Assembly (NCBI RefSeq): GCF_030732865.1
Contig: NZ_JASHKB010000006.1
Span: 104,162 to 168,161 of the forward strand
DNA from: Roseitalea sp. MMSF_3546
GTDB lineage: Bacteria > Pseudomonadota > Alphaproteobacteria > Rhizobiales > Rhizobiaceae
Reading direction: 5' to 3'
Length of the DNA stretch: 64,000 nucleotides
Positions 16,090-24,934 of this stretch are shown one piece after another. The first letter of the stretch is position 1; each line of letters opens with the position of its first letter. The notes beneath the pieces were generated by a model, which was not told the DNA's origin, ran no database searches, and saw nothing but the letters and a program-made list of their open reading frames with translations. Position numbers and translations under genes: made by a program.

Positions 16090-16298
16090 GGCCCGCGCCC
16101 CTGCAATTCGCGCGTCGCGTCCGGCCGGGCGTTGCCGCCGCAGCACCCGGTTTCGCGGCCATCGGCAAGCGGCGTCCTGTCGGCCTGCTCCTCCGCATCG
16201 GTCGTGCTGCAGCAACAGCCGGCCTTGCCGCCGGCCTGCTCGATGGCGGCCTTCAGGCCTTGCGGCCGCCGCGCGCCCATACCTTGTCTGCTGTCCAT
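16086..16298 (-). CDS. Small Cys-rich protein (CCC and CCGG motifs)
   Basis: The protein has 70 residues, starting at the ATG at 16298 after GGAGG with good spacing. An N-terminal amphipathic segment (LKAAIEQAGGKAG) leads to CCCSTTDAEEQ and later ETGCCGGN. No named family is recognised. Five Cys in two clusters and its position in a copper operon suggest a small metal-binding or metallothionein-like protein. The stop codon overlaps the start of the YHS gene by the ATGA arrangement, so it is real rather than a shadow frame. Confidence 0.72.
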   Translation of the reverse strand: MDSRQGMGARRPQGLKAAIEQAGGKAGCCCSTTDAEEQADRTPLADGRETGCCGGNARPDATRELQGRGP

Positions 16299-16390
16299 GG
16301 CTGTGCCTCCTTGCGTGGCCATCGGGCCAATGGGTGCCCTTTGATGAAAAAGGACGCCATGGCTGCCGCGCCATTACAGCCGGGCGCGCC

Positions 16391-17110
16391 TCAGGCCGGG
16401 CGGCGCAGGTCGCGCGGGCGGGCGCTGGCCGCAACGAAGGCGGCGAGCCGCAGGATCACGACCGCGAGCACGAGCCCGACGAACGGCCATTGCAGCGCAT
16501 TGGGCTCGGGCGTTGCGCGGTGAAAGCTCAGGAAATGGGCGAACAGGAAATAGCCGACATGGGCGACGCTGAGCCACCACAGCGGCACTGCGCCCATTTG
16601 CAGCACCTTCCATGTCTGCGCGCCCAGCCGCCGCACGGACGCATCGTTGGAGGTCAGCGCGAGCGGGACGGCGAGCATCAGCGCGACAAGGCCGATCGCA
16701 TTGGCCAGTCCGAAACCGTGCTGCACCATCACATAGCGGCCGAGCTGGGGATGGAATTCGAAGCCGAACAGGCGCCACAGATCCCATGTCACCCAGCCGG
16801 CCAGGATGATGGCGAGGTGCACGATGGCAAGCAGCGTGGCATGGACGCCCAGTTCGCGCCGAAAGGCGATCAGCCGGCCCGCCGGGCGCCACAGTCTGGC
16901 CGTTGCGCCCATGGCCATGGCGAGCGCCAGCAACACGAAGGACGCATCGCCGAACGCCCGGTTCCAGCGATGCATCGGGCTCCACTGGGCATGGACGGCG
17001 GCAAAGCCGGCGACCAGCGCCGCCCCCAGCACGATCACGCCGAGGTTGCGTCCGAGCGGGCCTCTCCAGCGCCTTGCGAGACGCCCGCGGCCAGATGTGT
17101 CATCGCTCAT
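16391..17110 (-). CDS. Ferric-reductase-like haem membrane protein (MsrQ-type fold)
   Basis: The protein has 239 residues with about six hydrophobic helices, for example LGVIVLGAALVAGFAAVHA, LLALAMAMGATARLW and AIGLVALMLAVPLALTS. Conserved His residues lie in helix contexts typical of b-type haem ligation (ELGVHATLLAIVHLA, SVAHVGYFLFAHFLSFH), and the fold matches the ferric-reductase-like transmembrane domain. Relatives include MsrQ, which passes quinol electrons to a periplasmic reductase. No MsrP is encoded here. It is the first gene of the minus-strand copper operon, which points to a periplasmic redox role under copper stress. That role is inference. Confidence 0.75.
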   Translation of the reverse strand: MSDDTSGRGRLARRWRGPLGRNLGVIVLGAALVAGFAAVHAQWSPMHRWNRAFGDASFVLLALAMAMGATARLWRPAGRLIAFRRELGVHATLLAIVHLAIILAGWVTWDLWRLFGFEFHPQLGRYVMVQHGFGLANAIGLVALMLAVPLALTSNDASVRRLGAQTWKVLQMGAVPLWWLSVAHVGYFLFAHFLSFHRATPEPNALQWPFVGLVLAVVILRLAAFVAASARPRDLRRPA

Positions 17111-17154
17111 CGAGGATACCCGATCATCCAGGGTTCAAGCTGCGTCAGGTCTCG

Positions 17155-17179
17155 CCCTTCCAGTTGCGGCAAGGTCAAG
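17155..17179 (-). promoter_or_regulatory. CueR/HmrR-type copper operator-promoter
   Basis: On the minus strand the sequence reads CTTGACCTTGCCGCAACTGG, then AAGG. This matches the classic MerR-family copper operator, in which a TTGACC -35 box overlaps an ACCTT...AAGG dyad. It points into the operon starting at 17110. The likely -10 is poor. No cueR gene is in the window. Confidence 0.6.
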
Positions 17180-17298
17180 ACCGTCCGGCGGGCTTGTGTA
17201 ATGGCGCGCGCGTCACGGCGTCCTTGCGGGCACGATCGGCCACCTCCGGTCCGGCCGGCCGGACGCTGGCCGGAACGGATCCGAAGAGGAGCTTTGCC

Positions 17299-17619
17299 AT
17301 GAACACTGTCCGCACCGTCACCGGGCAAGCCCGGCCCGCCACCGCGCCCGGCACGACAACCGGCCGCATTCCCGTGTTCGCCTTCGCCATGAGCCTGGGT
17401 CTGTTCCTGGCGATCACCTTCATCGTGTGCGTTGGCTTCGACCTCGTCGTGCCCGGTCAGGCTATGTATCGCACCTGGCTGGGCCTGATTCCCTGGTTCG
17501 ACTGGCTGAGCTGGCCCGACTTTTTCTGGGGGCTTGCCGTCTCGTTCGGCTATGGCTGGTACATCGCACTGATCTTCGCGCCGCTCTACAACTGGTTCGC
17601 CGGGCGGGCGGCGCGATGA
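17299..17619 (+). CDS. Small DUF5676-like membrane protein
   Basis: The protein has 106 residues, starting at the ATG at 17299 (GAGGAG upstream). Two membrane segments are visible: [20 protein letters not shown], and [20 protein letters not shown]. It resembles DUF5676 membrane proteins found near heavy-metal genes. Its stop overlaps the start of the Rieske gene (ATGA), so the two are translationally coupled. It may help anchor or insert its Rieske partner; that is a guess. Confidence 0.7.
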   Translation: MNTVRTVTGQARPATAPGTTTGRIPVFAFAMSLGLFLAITFIVCVGFDLVVPGQAMYRTWLGLIPWFDWLSWPDFFWGLAVSFGYGWYIALIFAPLYNWFAGRAAR

Positions 17620-18167
17620 GCGACGCATCGCAGGACGAGCCCTGGCCGCCGCCGGTCGAGCGGCGCGACTTTCTCCATGTCGCCACAGCCATGATGGGCG
17701 CAGTCGGCGCCGCCGCCGCCCTTTGGCCGTTCATCGACGCGATGAGCCCGTCCGCCGACGTGCAGGCGCTGGCGCAGATCGAGGTCGACCTCGCGCCGAT
17801 CGAGCCCGGCCAGCGCATCACCGTAATCTGGCGCAGCCAGCCGATCTTCATCGACCGCCGCACGCCCGAACGGATCGCCCAGGCCCGGGCCGATGACGGA
17901 GCCTTCGACCTCAAGGATCCGGCCACCGACGCCTCCCGCGTCCAGCGCGAGCCATGGCTGATCGTGGTGGGCGTGTGCACCCATCTGGGCTGCGTGCCGG
18001 ACGGACAGAAACCCGGCGGCCTGCGCGGCGACTGGAATGGCTGGTTCTGCCCCTGCCACGGCTCGCACTACGACACCTCCGGCCGCATCCGCAAAGGCCC
18101 GGCGCCGCGCAATCTCGTCATTCCGCCCTATGCGTTCGTGGATGAGACGACCGTCAGGATCGGCTGA
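17616..18167 (+). CDS. Orphan Rieske iron-sulfur protein (bc1-type)
   Basis: The protein has 183 residues. An N-terminal Tat-like anchor ([20 protein letters not shown]) precedes a Rieske domain with both 2Fe-2S loops intact: CTHLGC (C-x-H-x2-C) and [20 protein letters not shown]. It is homologous to the UQCR iron-sulfur subunit, but no cytochrome b or c1 gene follows, so it is not part of a normal petABC operon. It overlaps the DUF5676 gene start to stop. In this copper island it may deliver electrons to a periplasmic partner or be a backup bc1 subunit. Confidence 0.88.
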   Translation: MSDASQDEPWPPPVERRDFLHVATAMMGAVGAAAALWPFIDAMSPSADVQALAQIEVDLAPIEPGQRITVIWRSQPIFIDRRTPERIAQARADDGAFDLKDPATDASRVQREPWLIVVGVCTHLGCVPDGQKPGGLRGDWNGWFCPCHGSHYDTSGRIRKGPAPRNLVIPPYAFVDETTVRIG

Positions 18168-18329
18168 CCGAACCGCTTGGATCGCCCGCCGCGACACCGG
18201 TGACGCGAGCCCTTCACGATCGGTCACAAGCGCGCAAGAAGCCGCAAAACGTCATGCAATTGACGAAGGTCAAGGCGACACATAGGACAATCGTCGAATC
18301 TGCCGCGAGCACTTCGGGAAGCGAGATCC

Positions 18330-18725
18330 ATGCGCTTGTCGCGCAAACAGGCAGGAGCGGTGAGGGCGCCGGCGCGGTTGCGCGCCGCAGCAATGGTGCT
18401 GCTTGCCGCCGCCATCTTCGCCATGGCGCTCGACTATCCAAGGCCTGCCCTTGCCGTCGACACTGTCGTCGCCCACGCACAGGCCACGGCCGCCGATGGG
18501 CAAGCATTGTCGTGCCGGACCGACGCGGGCGAGATCGACAGTTCGGTTGCCGGCGACCCGTGCTGCCGCCTGGCGGGGACCTGCGCCGTCAACCTGCCGC
18601 CCGTGCCCGTCCATGTCGGCCTTGTTCTGGCTGCGAGCCGCCTGTCGATCATCCTTGGCGAGCGTGATCCGCCCGGTCCCGCCTACCGGCCATTCAAGCC
18701 GCCCCGTCTTCAGAGCCGAGCCTGA
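18330..18725 (+). CDS. Small secreted Cys-containing protein of the copper island
   Basis: The protein has 131 residues with a basic N-terminus and signal segment (AAAMVLLAAAIFAMALDYPR), then a Cys cluster (LSCRTDAGEID, DPCCRLAGTCAVNLPPVPV) and a tail GPAYRPFKPPRLQ. I recognise no named family. The tail resembles that of the other small secreted protein of the island at 10113-10493. It is encoded just upstream of the two ECF sigma genes, in the same direction, so it may be one of their targets or partners. Confidence 0.6.
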   Translation: MRLSRKQAGAVRAPARLRAAAMVLLAAAIFAMALDYPRPALAVDTVVAHAQATAADGQALSCRTDAGEIDSSVAGDPCCRLAGTCAVNLPPVPVHVGLVLAASRLSIILGERDPPGPAYRPFKPPRLQSRA

Positions 18726-18790
18726 GAAAGCCGCCAGCGCCGCCCTTGCGCGCGCTGGCCGTCTTGCAAGCTTGTGTCTGGAGATTTCCC

Positions 18791-19372
18791 ATGTCTGTCC
18801 ATCATGCCGCCGAAACGGGATCGGGCGCGGTCCGCCCCGAGCCGGCCACGGCCGTTCATCACTGTCTCATCGAACATCGCAGGGATTATCTGCGCTATTT
18901 CCGAGGGCGTCTCAGCCGCCCGGAGGAGGCCGAAGACGCGTTCCAGGATTTCTGCGTGAAGGCGATCCGCGGCGCCGGCGCGCCCGACGACCTGCCCGGC
19001 GCTAGAGCCTGGCTGCGCTGCGTTCTGCGCTCGACGATCGTCGACCACTATCGTCGGCGCGCGGCCCAGAGGCGCGGCGAGGACGCCTATCGCCTCGAAC
19101 CGCGCCAGATGCAGGTCGAGCCTGGTATTGACGACACGCCGGCCTGCCGGTGCGTCGCCGCCGCGCTCGCCGGCCTGCGCACGGACCAGGCGGACCTGAT
19201 CCGGCGCCTGGACCTTGACGAGGAGCCCCGCACCGCCGTTGCCGAAGACCATGGCGTGACGGCCAATGCGCTGGGCGTGCGCCTTCACAGGGCGCGCCAG
19301 GCGCTCCGAGACGCCATCGCCGATGTCTGCACGACCTGCGGCGACGGCCGCTTCGCCGACTGCGATTGCTGA
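18791..19372 (+). CDS. CorE-like ECF sigma factor with Cys-rich tail (copy 1)
   Basis: The protein has 193 residues. Sigma-2 contains YLRYFRGRLSRPEEAEDAFQ and the -10-binding helix ARAWLRCVLRSTIVDHYRRR. Sigma-4 contains EPRTAVAEDHGVTANALGVR followed by LHRARQALR. Two features mark it out. A CxC motif (C119, C121) lies in the sigma-2/4 linker, and the C-terminal tail has C180-x2-C183-x7-C191-x-C193. This pattern is that of CorE-type (ECF44) sigma factors, which sense copper directly through the Cys residues and need no anti-sigma factor; none is encoded here. The start has GGAG 7 bases upstream. Its paralogue follows 63 bases downstream. Confidence 0.88.
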   Translation: MSVHHAAETGSGAVRPEPATAVHHCLIEHRRDYLRYFRGRLSRPEEAEDAFQDFCVKAIRGAGAPDDLPGARAWLRCVLRSTIVDHYRRRAAQRRGEDAYRLEPRQMQVEPGIDDTPACRCVAAALAGLRTDQADLIRRLDLDEEPRTAVAEDHGVTANALGVRLHRARQALRDAIADVCTTCGDGRFADCDC

Positions 19373-19435
19373 ACCGCTTGTCGCCCGCCTGTAAGGCGTG
19401 CGCGCTGCCCGCGTCTGTTGGCGTGGAGGTGACCC

Positions 19436-20125
19436 ATGACAGGCACTGTGCGCGTGTCCGAACTGGCGGACGACAGGGAAGACGCGGCCGAGAAACCGCC
19501 ATGCACGGCGGTGCGGCGGGCGCTGGAGGAAAGCCATGGCCAGATTTCGAGCTTCCTGCAGCGCCGGCTTGGCAGCGCCGAGGATGCCGAGGAGGTGCTG
19601 CAGGCGTTCGTGCTGCGCGCGGTCGAGCGCGCCCATCAGCTCGAAGACGTCGCCTCCGTGCGCGGCTGGCTCAGCCGGATCCTGGCGACGAGCATCGCCG
19701 ACCACCACCGGCGCGTCATGCGCCGGCGCCGGCGCGAGACGAGCGTCGATCCGCATGACCTTGCCGAAGTCTCCGTGGAGCCGGACGCCGAGATCGACGA
19801 GGCGATCTGCAATTGCCTCTACAAGCTCTTGCCGACGCTGAAGGGCGAATATGCCGAAGTGATCTGGCGGATCGACCTTCTGGAAGAGCCGCGCGAGCGC
19901 GTCGCCGCCGCGCTCGGCCTGACCCTCAACAATCTGTCGGTCCGTCTGCACCGCGGCCGGCAGGCGCTCAAGCGGCGCTTGCAGGAGATGTGCCTGACCT
20001 GTCCGGTCCACGGCTTCCTCGACTGCGATTGCGAAGCCGCCGAGCGCGCCCGCCGCCGGCAGCCGTCGGACGCTGCCGCCAGCCGCGGTCGGAATCCGGA
20101 CGATCCAGAAGACGAGGCACGATGA
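19436..20125 (+). CDS. CorE-like ECF sigma factor with Cys-rich tail (copy 2)
   Basis: The protein has 229 residues. Sigma-2 has ISSFLQRRLGSAEDAEEVLQ and SVRGWLSRILATSIADHHRR. Sigma-4 has EEPRERVAAALGLTLNNLSV, then RLHRGRQALKRR. A linker CxC (C125, C127) and the tail C186-x2-C189-x7-C197-x-C199 have exactly the same spacing as in the upstream paralogue, but this copy has about 30 extra residues after the Cys tail. An excellent GGAGGTG ribosome-binding site precedes the ATG. The pair probably arose by duplication and then diverged (many core residues differ), which suggests different metals, oxidation states or promoters. Confidence 0.88.
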   Translation: MTGTVRVSELADDREDAAEKPPCTAVRRALEESHGQISSFLQRRLGSAEDAEEVLQAFVLRAVERAHQLEDVASVRGWLSRILATSIADHHRRVMRRRRRETSVDPHDLAEVSVEPDAEIDEAICNCLYKLLPTLKGEYAEVIWRIDLLEEPRERVAAALGLTLNNLSVRLHRGRQALKRRLQEMCLTCPVHGFLDCDCEAAERARRRQPSDAAASRGRNPDDPEDEAR

Positions 20126-20226
20126 TTGCAATCAACCAGGCAATCGGCGTGGCCATTGGTTGCCACCTTCGCGGGATCCCGCCGGTTCGGCCCGATCGCG
20201 GACTTGCTCCTCGGGCGTGACGCCGA

Positions 20227-21009
20227 TCACTGAAGATTGACGTACATGCCGCCATCGACGATGACGCTGGCGCCGGTGACGTAGCGGGCCATGTCGGAAG
20301 CAAGGAACGCCACGACGTCGCCGACGTCTTCGGGCTCGCCGTAGCGCCCAAGGGGGATACGCTTGCGGAAGTAGGCATCCCTTTCGGGATCGGACAGGCT
20401 TTCGCGGTTCATGTCGGTGAGGATCGCCCCCGGCATCACCGAGTTGCAGCGTATTCCGTGCGGCCCAAGCGCGATCGCGACCGACTGCATGAGCGAATGC
20501 ACACCGGCCTTCGTCGGCGTGTAGTGCGACTGGAATTCGCCGCCGACCAGCGCCGAGATCGAAGAGGTCGCGATGATCGCGCCGCCATGGCCCTGCTCGA
20601 CCATCCGGTTGGCGACGGCCTGGCTGACCAGGAATGCGCCTTCCATATTGACGCCGAACACCTTGCGCATGAGATCGACGGGCATGTCGAGAAAGCCGTG
20701 GAACGGGCAGATGCCCGCATTGGCGGCAAGGATGTCGACCTTGCCGAACCGTTCGACCGCCGCATCGACCAGAGCCGGGCCGGTCGCCGGATCCGTCACG
20801 TCGCCTTCAAGGGCGATCGCCGCGCGGCCGACACGCTCGATCTCGGCGACGACGGCGTGCGCCGCGCCGTCCCGGCCGTAGCCGGTGTCGGTCTCGCCCC
20901 AATAGTTGATCACCACATCGGCGCCCTGACGGGCCAGCGAGAGCGCGATGCCCGCGCCGATCCCGCGCGAGCCGCCCGTGACGATGGCGCATTTGTTCTC
21001 AAGAAGCAT
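20227..21009 (-). CDS. SDR dehydrogenase, L-rhamnose 1-dehydrogenase-like
   Basis: The protein has 260 residues, starting at the ATG at 21009 (AGGTAAGAAG upstream), 11 bases inside the end of the upstream ATPase gene. The classical SDR motifs are [16 protein letters not shown] (TGxxxGIG), [10 protein letters not shown] (NAG), catalytic SSISAL...Y-x3-K in [12 protein letters not shown], and the tail [20 protein letters not shown]. The NAGICPFH and [14 protein letters not shown] stretches and the VNLQ end closely resemble bacterial L-rhamnose 1-dehydrogenases. It is the last gene of the peptide-transporter/hydantoinase operon, where rhamnose would be odd, so the true substrate may be another polyol or lactol. 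Confidence 0.82.
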   Translation of the reverse strand: MLLENKCAIVTGGSRGIGAGIALSLARQGADVVINYWGETDTGYGRDGAAHAVVAEIERVGRAAIALEGDVTDPATGPALVDAAVERFGKVDILAANAGICPFHGFLDMPVDLMRKVFGVNMEGAFLVSQAVANRMVEQGHGGAIIATSSISALVGGEFQSHYTPTKAGVHSLMQSVAIALGPHGIRCNSVMPGAILTDMNRESLSDPERDAYFRKRIPLGRYGEPEDVGDVVAFLASDMARYVTGASVIVDGGMYVNLQ

Positions 21010-22030
21010 TCTTCTTACCTCCGGTTGTGGTCGGTTCAGGCAGGATGTCGTCGCGGATGCAGGCCTTGTAATGGTCCGGGCCGACTTCCCGGAGTTCCGG
21101 CACGGTTCGGGCGCATTCGGGCAATGCGTAGCGGCAGCGCGTGCGCAGCACGCAGCCGCTCGGCGGATCGATCGGGCTGGGCACGTCGCCCTCCAGCACG
21201 ATCCGATCACGCTTCGCGTCGGGGTCGGGCACGGGCGCGGCGGACAAGAGCGCTTCGGTGTAGGGATGCTGCGGCGCCGAGTAGAGGCGCCGCCGCGGCG
21301 CGATTTCCATGATCCGGCCCAGATACATCACGATCACCCGGTCGCAGAAATGCTCGACCACGGCCAGATCGTGCGCGATGAACAGGATCGTCAGGCCAAG
21401 CCGCTCCTTCAGGTCCTGAAGCAGGTTCAGCACCTGGGCCTGCACGGACACGTCCAGCGCGGAGACCGGCTCGTCGGCGACGATCAGCGAGGGCGAGACC
21501 GCAAGCGCACGCGCGATCCCGATCCGCTGGCGCTGCCCGCCGGAGAATTCGTGCGGATAGCGGCCGGCGGCATCGGCCGGCAGGCCGACCAGATCGAGCA
21601 GCTCCGCCACCCGCTCAGCGCGTTCGCGGGCCGTGCCGACACGATGGATTTCCATGCCTTCGGCGATCAGCGTACCGATTCTTGCGCGTGGGTTGAGGCT
21701 GGCGAACGGATCCTGAAAGACCATCTGGATGCGGCGCCGGAACGCCAGCATCTGGCGCGCGCCCTTGTGGGCGATGTCGGTTCCGTCGAACAGGATCTGC
21801 CCTTCGGTCGGCTCGGTCAGGCGCATGATGGTGCGGCCGACCGTCGTCTTGCCGGACCCCGACTCGCCCACCAGGCCGACGACCTCACCCGGAGCGATCG
21901 AGAAGCTCACCTTTTCGACGGCGTGCACCTGCCGGACCGGTCGCCCGAACCCGGCCTTGACCGGAAAGCGCTTGGTCAGGTGGCGCACCTCCAGCAGCGG
22001 CGCGGCGGAATTGGCTGGCGGGCGGCTCAT
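20999..22030 (-). CDS. Peptide/nickel-type ABC transporter ATPase (OppF/DppF)
   Basis: The protein has 343 residues, starting at the ATG at 22030 that overlaps the preceding stop as ATGA. It carries Walker [20 protein letters not shown], signature [16 protein letters not shown], Walker [18 protein letters not shown] and the oligopeptide-family C-terminal domain ending with Cys clusters ([17 protein letters not shown]) typical of Opp/Dpp ATPases. It forms a heteromeric ATPase with the neighbouring OppD-type subunit to power import of peptides, opines or similar solutes. Confidence 0.92.
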   Translation of the reverse strand: MSRPPANSAAPLLEVRHLTKRFPVKAGFGRPVRQVHAVEKVSFSIAPGEVVGLVGESGSGKTTVGRTIMRLTEPTEGQILFDGTDIAHKGARQMLAFRRRIQMVFQDPFASLNPRARIGTLIAEGMEIHRVGTARERAERVAELLDLVGLPADAAGRYPHEFSGGQRQRIGIARALAVSPSLIVADEPVSALDVSVQAQVLNLLQDLKERLGLTILFIAHDLAVVEHFCDRVIVMYLGRIMEIAPRRRLYSAPQHPYTEALLSAAPVPDPDAKRDRIVLEGDVPSPIDPPSGCVLRTRCRYALPECARTVPELREVGPDHYKACIRDDILPEPTTTGGKKNAS

Positions 22031-23034
22031 CGCACGCGCACCTCCCGCCAGCGAATGCACCGGGCCCGGTGCGATTCGCCCACATCGGCCAATGCGATCT
22101 CATCCTCGCGGCATGCGGGCTGAACCAGAGGACAGCGCGGCGCGAAACGGCAACCGGCCGGCACCGAAAGAGGGTCTGGCGGCGCACCGCCGATCGTCTT
22201 GAGCCGACCGTTCGCGGCGCTGCTTGCCGGCGAGCCGGGGATCGATTGCTGCAGGCCCAGAGTATAGGGATGGGCCGGCCGCGTGAAGATCTCGCGCACC
22301 GGAGCCTCCTCGACGATCTGGCCGGCATACATCACCGCCACGCGGTCGGCGATCTCGGCGACGACCCCCAGATCGTGCGTGATGAACAGCACCGACATCC
22401 CGATCTCGTCCTGCAACGACTTTATCAGTTCGAGGATCTGCGCCTGCACGGTCACATCGAGCGCCGTCGTCGGCTCGTCGGCGATCAGCAATGCCGGCTG
22501 GCACGACAGGGCGATGGCGATCATCACGCGCTGACGCATGCCGCCCGACATCTGGTGCGGATAGTCGTCGGCGCGGGACACCGGATCGGGAATGCCGACA
22601 AGCCGCAGCATCTCGATCGCCCGGGCGCGCGCCTGGCGACGCGTCAGGCCCTGATGCAGGCGCACAGCCTCGCCGATCTGGTCGCCAACGGTCCACACCG
22701 GATCGAGGCTCGTCATCGGTTCCTGAAACACCATGGCGATGTCGTTGCCCCGTATGGCCCGCATGCGTCGGTCGCTGAGCGATTGCAGGTCTACGCGGCT
22801 GCCGTCGCCCCGGCGCAGGCGGATCGTTCCGGCATCGATCCGCCCGCCGCCGCGTTCGACCAGACGCATGATCGACAGGCTGGTCACCGACTTGCCCGAA
22901 CCCGATTCGCCAACGACGCCCAGGGTCTCGCCCGCCCCGAGCGTGAAGGAGACGTCATCGACGCTCCGAACCTCGCCGCGCGGGGTCGAAAAGGAGGTCT
23001 TGAGGCCTGTCACCTCGAGCAGCGGTTCGCTCAT
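22027..23034 (-). CDS. Peptide/nickel-type ABC transporter ATPase (OppD/DppD)
   Basis: The protein has 335 residues, starting [15 protein letters not shown] at 23034, just below the stop of the permease gene. Walker A is [18 protein letters not shown], the signature is [17 protein letters not shown], Walker B is [17 protein letters not shown], and the C-terminus has [16 protein letters not shown]. It is the partner of the OppF-type ATPase with which it overlaps. Together with the two permeases and the binding protein it forms a complete importer. Confidence 0.92.
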   Translation of the reverse strand: MSEPLLEVTGLKTSFSTPRGEVRSVDDVSFTLGAGETLGVVGESGSGKSVTSLSIMRLVERGGGRIDAGTIRLRRGDGSRVDLQSLSDRRMRAIRGNDIAMVFQEPMTSLDPVWTVGDQIGEAVRLHQGLTRRQARARAIEMLRLVGIPDPVSRADDYPHQMSGGMRQRVMIAIALSCQPALLIADEPTTALDVTVQAQILELIKSLQDEIGMSVLFITHDLGVVAEIADRVAVMYAGQIVEEAPVREIFTRPAHPYTLGLQQSIPGSPASSAANGRLKTIGGAPPDPLSVPAGCRFAPRCPLVQPACREDEIALADVGESHRARCIRWREVRVR

Positions 23035-23036
23035 GA

Positions 23037-24038
23037 TCAACTCCGCCGCACGCGCGGATCGACATAGCCGTAGGCGATGTCGACCAGCAGGTTGACGCCG
23101 ATATAGATGAAGGCGCTGAGCATGATGAAGGCCTGAACCACGGCATAGTCCTGACGAAGAATCCCGTCGATCACGAGCGTTCCGACGCCGGGCCACACGA
23201 AGATGCGCTCGACCAGCACGCTGCCGCCCAGAAGCTGGGCGAGGATCAGCCCCCCGGCGGTCAATGTGGGCAGGAACGCGTTGGGCAGGATGTGCCGGAA
23301 GTGCACCGACAGGGGTGCGACACCCTTGCTGTGCAGAACCGTCACGAAAGGCTCGTGCGTCACGTCGAGCAGATTGGCGCGCAACAGCCGGATCAGAAAT
23401 CCCATCGGCGCGAGCGCAAGGGCGAAGGCGGGAAGGGCCAGGTGACGCAGCGCGGCCCAGAAGCCGCCCACATCGCCGGCAAGCAGATAGTCGAGCGTGT
23501 AATAGCCGGTGACGGCCTCGCCCGGCGCGGGACCCCGCCCGACCGGGCCCGGAAACCAGCCGAGCTGCTCGAAAAAGAGCATCAGGAACAACAGCGACAC
23601 CCAGAATGGCGGAATGCCGATGTTCACGAAGGCGAAGATGCGCAGGAACCGGTCGAGCCAGCGCGAGCGGGTGAAGCTGACCAGAACGGTCATCAGCACG
23701 GCACCGACGAACGCGAACAGGAAGGCGTACAAGGCCAGTTCGGCGCTGGCGGGAAAGCGCTCGGCGATGAGCGCGTAGACCGGCTGGCCGGTGCTGTAGG
23801 AAAAGCCCCAATCGCCGGACAGAAAGCCGACGAGGTAGTCGGCATATTGGGCATAGATGGGCTTGTCGAGGCCGAGCGCCCGTTCGACCTCGGCAATCAC
23901 ATCGTCGGACGCGAAGGGGCCCGCAATCAGCCGCGCGGGATTGGTCGGCACGGCGCGCAGGATGATGAAGGCGACGAGCGAGGCGCCCACGACGGTCAGC
24001 GCGGCAGAGGCGATGCGCTCGGAAAGAAAACGAACCAT
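23037..24038 (-). CDS. ABC transporter permease, DppB type
   Basis: The integral membrane protein has 333 residues and about six helices. It opens with the DppB-type leader [20 protein letters not shown] and carries the EAA loop region ([20 protein letters not shown]). It belongs to the BPD_transp_1 family of peptide transporters. The gene overlaps closely with its neighbours in the operon (DppC-type permease upstream, ATPase downstream). Confidence 0.91.
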   Translation of the reverse strand: MVRFLSERIASAALTVVGASLVAFIILRAVPTNPARLIAGPFASDDVIAEVERALGLDKPIYAQYADYLVGFLSGDWGFSYSTGQPVYALIAERFPASAELALYAFLFAFVGAVLMTVLVSFTRSRWLDRFLRIFAFVNIGIPPFWVSLLFLMLFFEQLGWFPGPVGRGPAPGEAVTGYYTLDYLLAGDVGGFWAALRHLALPAFALALAPMGFLIRLLRANLLDVTHEPFVTVLHSKGVAPLSVHFRHILPNAFLPTLTAGGLILAQLLGGSVLVERIFVWPGVGTLVIDGILRQDYAVVQAFIMLSAFIYIGVNLLVDIAYGYVDPRVRRS

Positions 24039-24040
24039 GC

Positions 24041-24883
24041 TCAGCCTGCCCCGACGGCGGATTTGGGGTCATAGATGTCGCGCAGCCGGTCGGCGATCAG
24101 ATTGGCCGAGACGGCCAGCAGGAAGATGCCAAGGCCCGGGAAGAAGCCCAGCCACCACTGACCGGTGAGCGCGAAGGCAAGGCCTTCGGTGATCATCGTG
24201 CCCCATTCGGGCACCGGCGGCTGGACGCCGAGCCCCACAAAGCCCAGCGCGGCCAGGGTCAGGATCGAAAAGCTGAACACGGACGATGCCTGGATCAGGA
24301 TGGTCGACGTGGTCTGCGGCAGGATGTGCCGGCGGATCAGACGGAAGCTTGAGGCCCCCAGCGCGCGTGCCGAGTCGACATACATAAGCGTGCGGATGCG
24401 CAACACCTCGCTGCGCAGCAGTCGGAAATACCAGGGGATCGAGGCCAGCACCACGCCGATCACGGCCGAGCTGATCCCCGGGCCCAGACCGATCGCGACG
24501 GCCATAGCGAAGATCAACGGCGGAAAGGCAAGGATCGCATCCATGATCCGCGAGACGAGCGTGTCGAAGAGCCCGCCCCAAAGGCCCGCAAGCAGCCCCA
24601 GAAAGCCGCCGATCAGCGTTCCCAGAACGGTGACCGCCAGCGCGACCAGCATTGAAACCTGGGCGCCTCGGATGAAGCGCGCCAGCACGTCGCGGCCGAC
24701 ATCGTCGGTCCCCATCGGATGGGCAAGGCTCGGCGGGGCGAGGGAATCGAGCACGTCGACCTGCAACGGGTCGACCGGCCAGAGCAGCCAGCCGAACGCC
24801 GCCATGGCTGCGATCAGCGTGAACACGGCCACGCCCGCAAAGAGCTCGGCATCGCGCGCGATGATCGTCAGCGCCTGTTTCAC
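24041..24883 (-). CDS. ABC transporter permease, DppC type
   Basis: The protein has 280 residues. [20 protein letters not shown] is the signature N-terminal periplasmic loop of DppC/OppC permeases, followed by about five helices and the EAA loop [20 protein letters not shown]. It pairs with the DppB-type permease to form the channel. It lies between hyuB and the DppB gene in the operon, so transport and hydantoin/lactam cleavage are co-expressed. Confidence 0.91.
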   Translation of the reverse strand: MKQALTIIARDAELFAGVAVFTLIAAMAAFGWLLWPVDPLQVDVLDSLAPPSLAHPMGTDDVGRDVLARFIRGAQVSMLVALAVTVLGTLIGGFLGLLAGLWGGLFDTLVSRIMDAILAFPPLIFAMAVAIGLGPGISSAVIGVVLASIPWYFRLLRSEVLRIRTLMYVDSARALGASSFRLIRRHILPQTTSTILIQASSVFSFSILTLAALGFVGLGVQPPVPEWGTMITEGLAFALTGQWWLGFFPGLGIFLLAVSANLIADRLRDIYDPKSAVGAG

Positions 24884-24934
24884 GGCGTCCGGCCTGTCGG
24901 GTGGATGCGATCTGTCATCGGGACCAGGCGCGCG

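Noticed and set aside
13732..16344. Plus-strand open frames of about 446 and 416 codons opposite the copper ATPase
   Set aside because: They mirror the ATPase codons, contain no recognisable domain, and overlap a gene with all P-type ATPase motifs.
10536..18231. TCACAAGC at 10536-10543 and 18224-18231 as a shared ECF sigma -35 element
   Set aside because: An 8-base match by itself is weak, and only the second has a CGTC-like -10 at a plausible distance.
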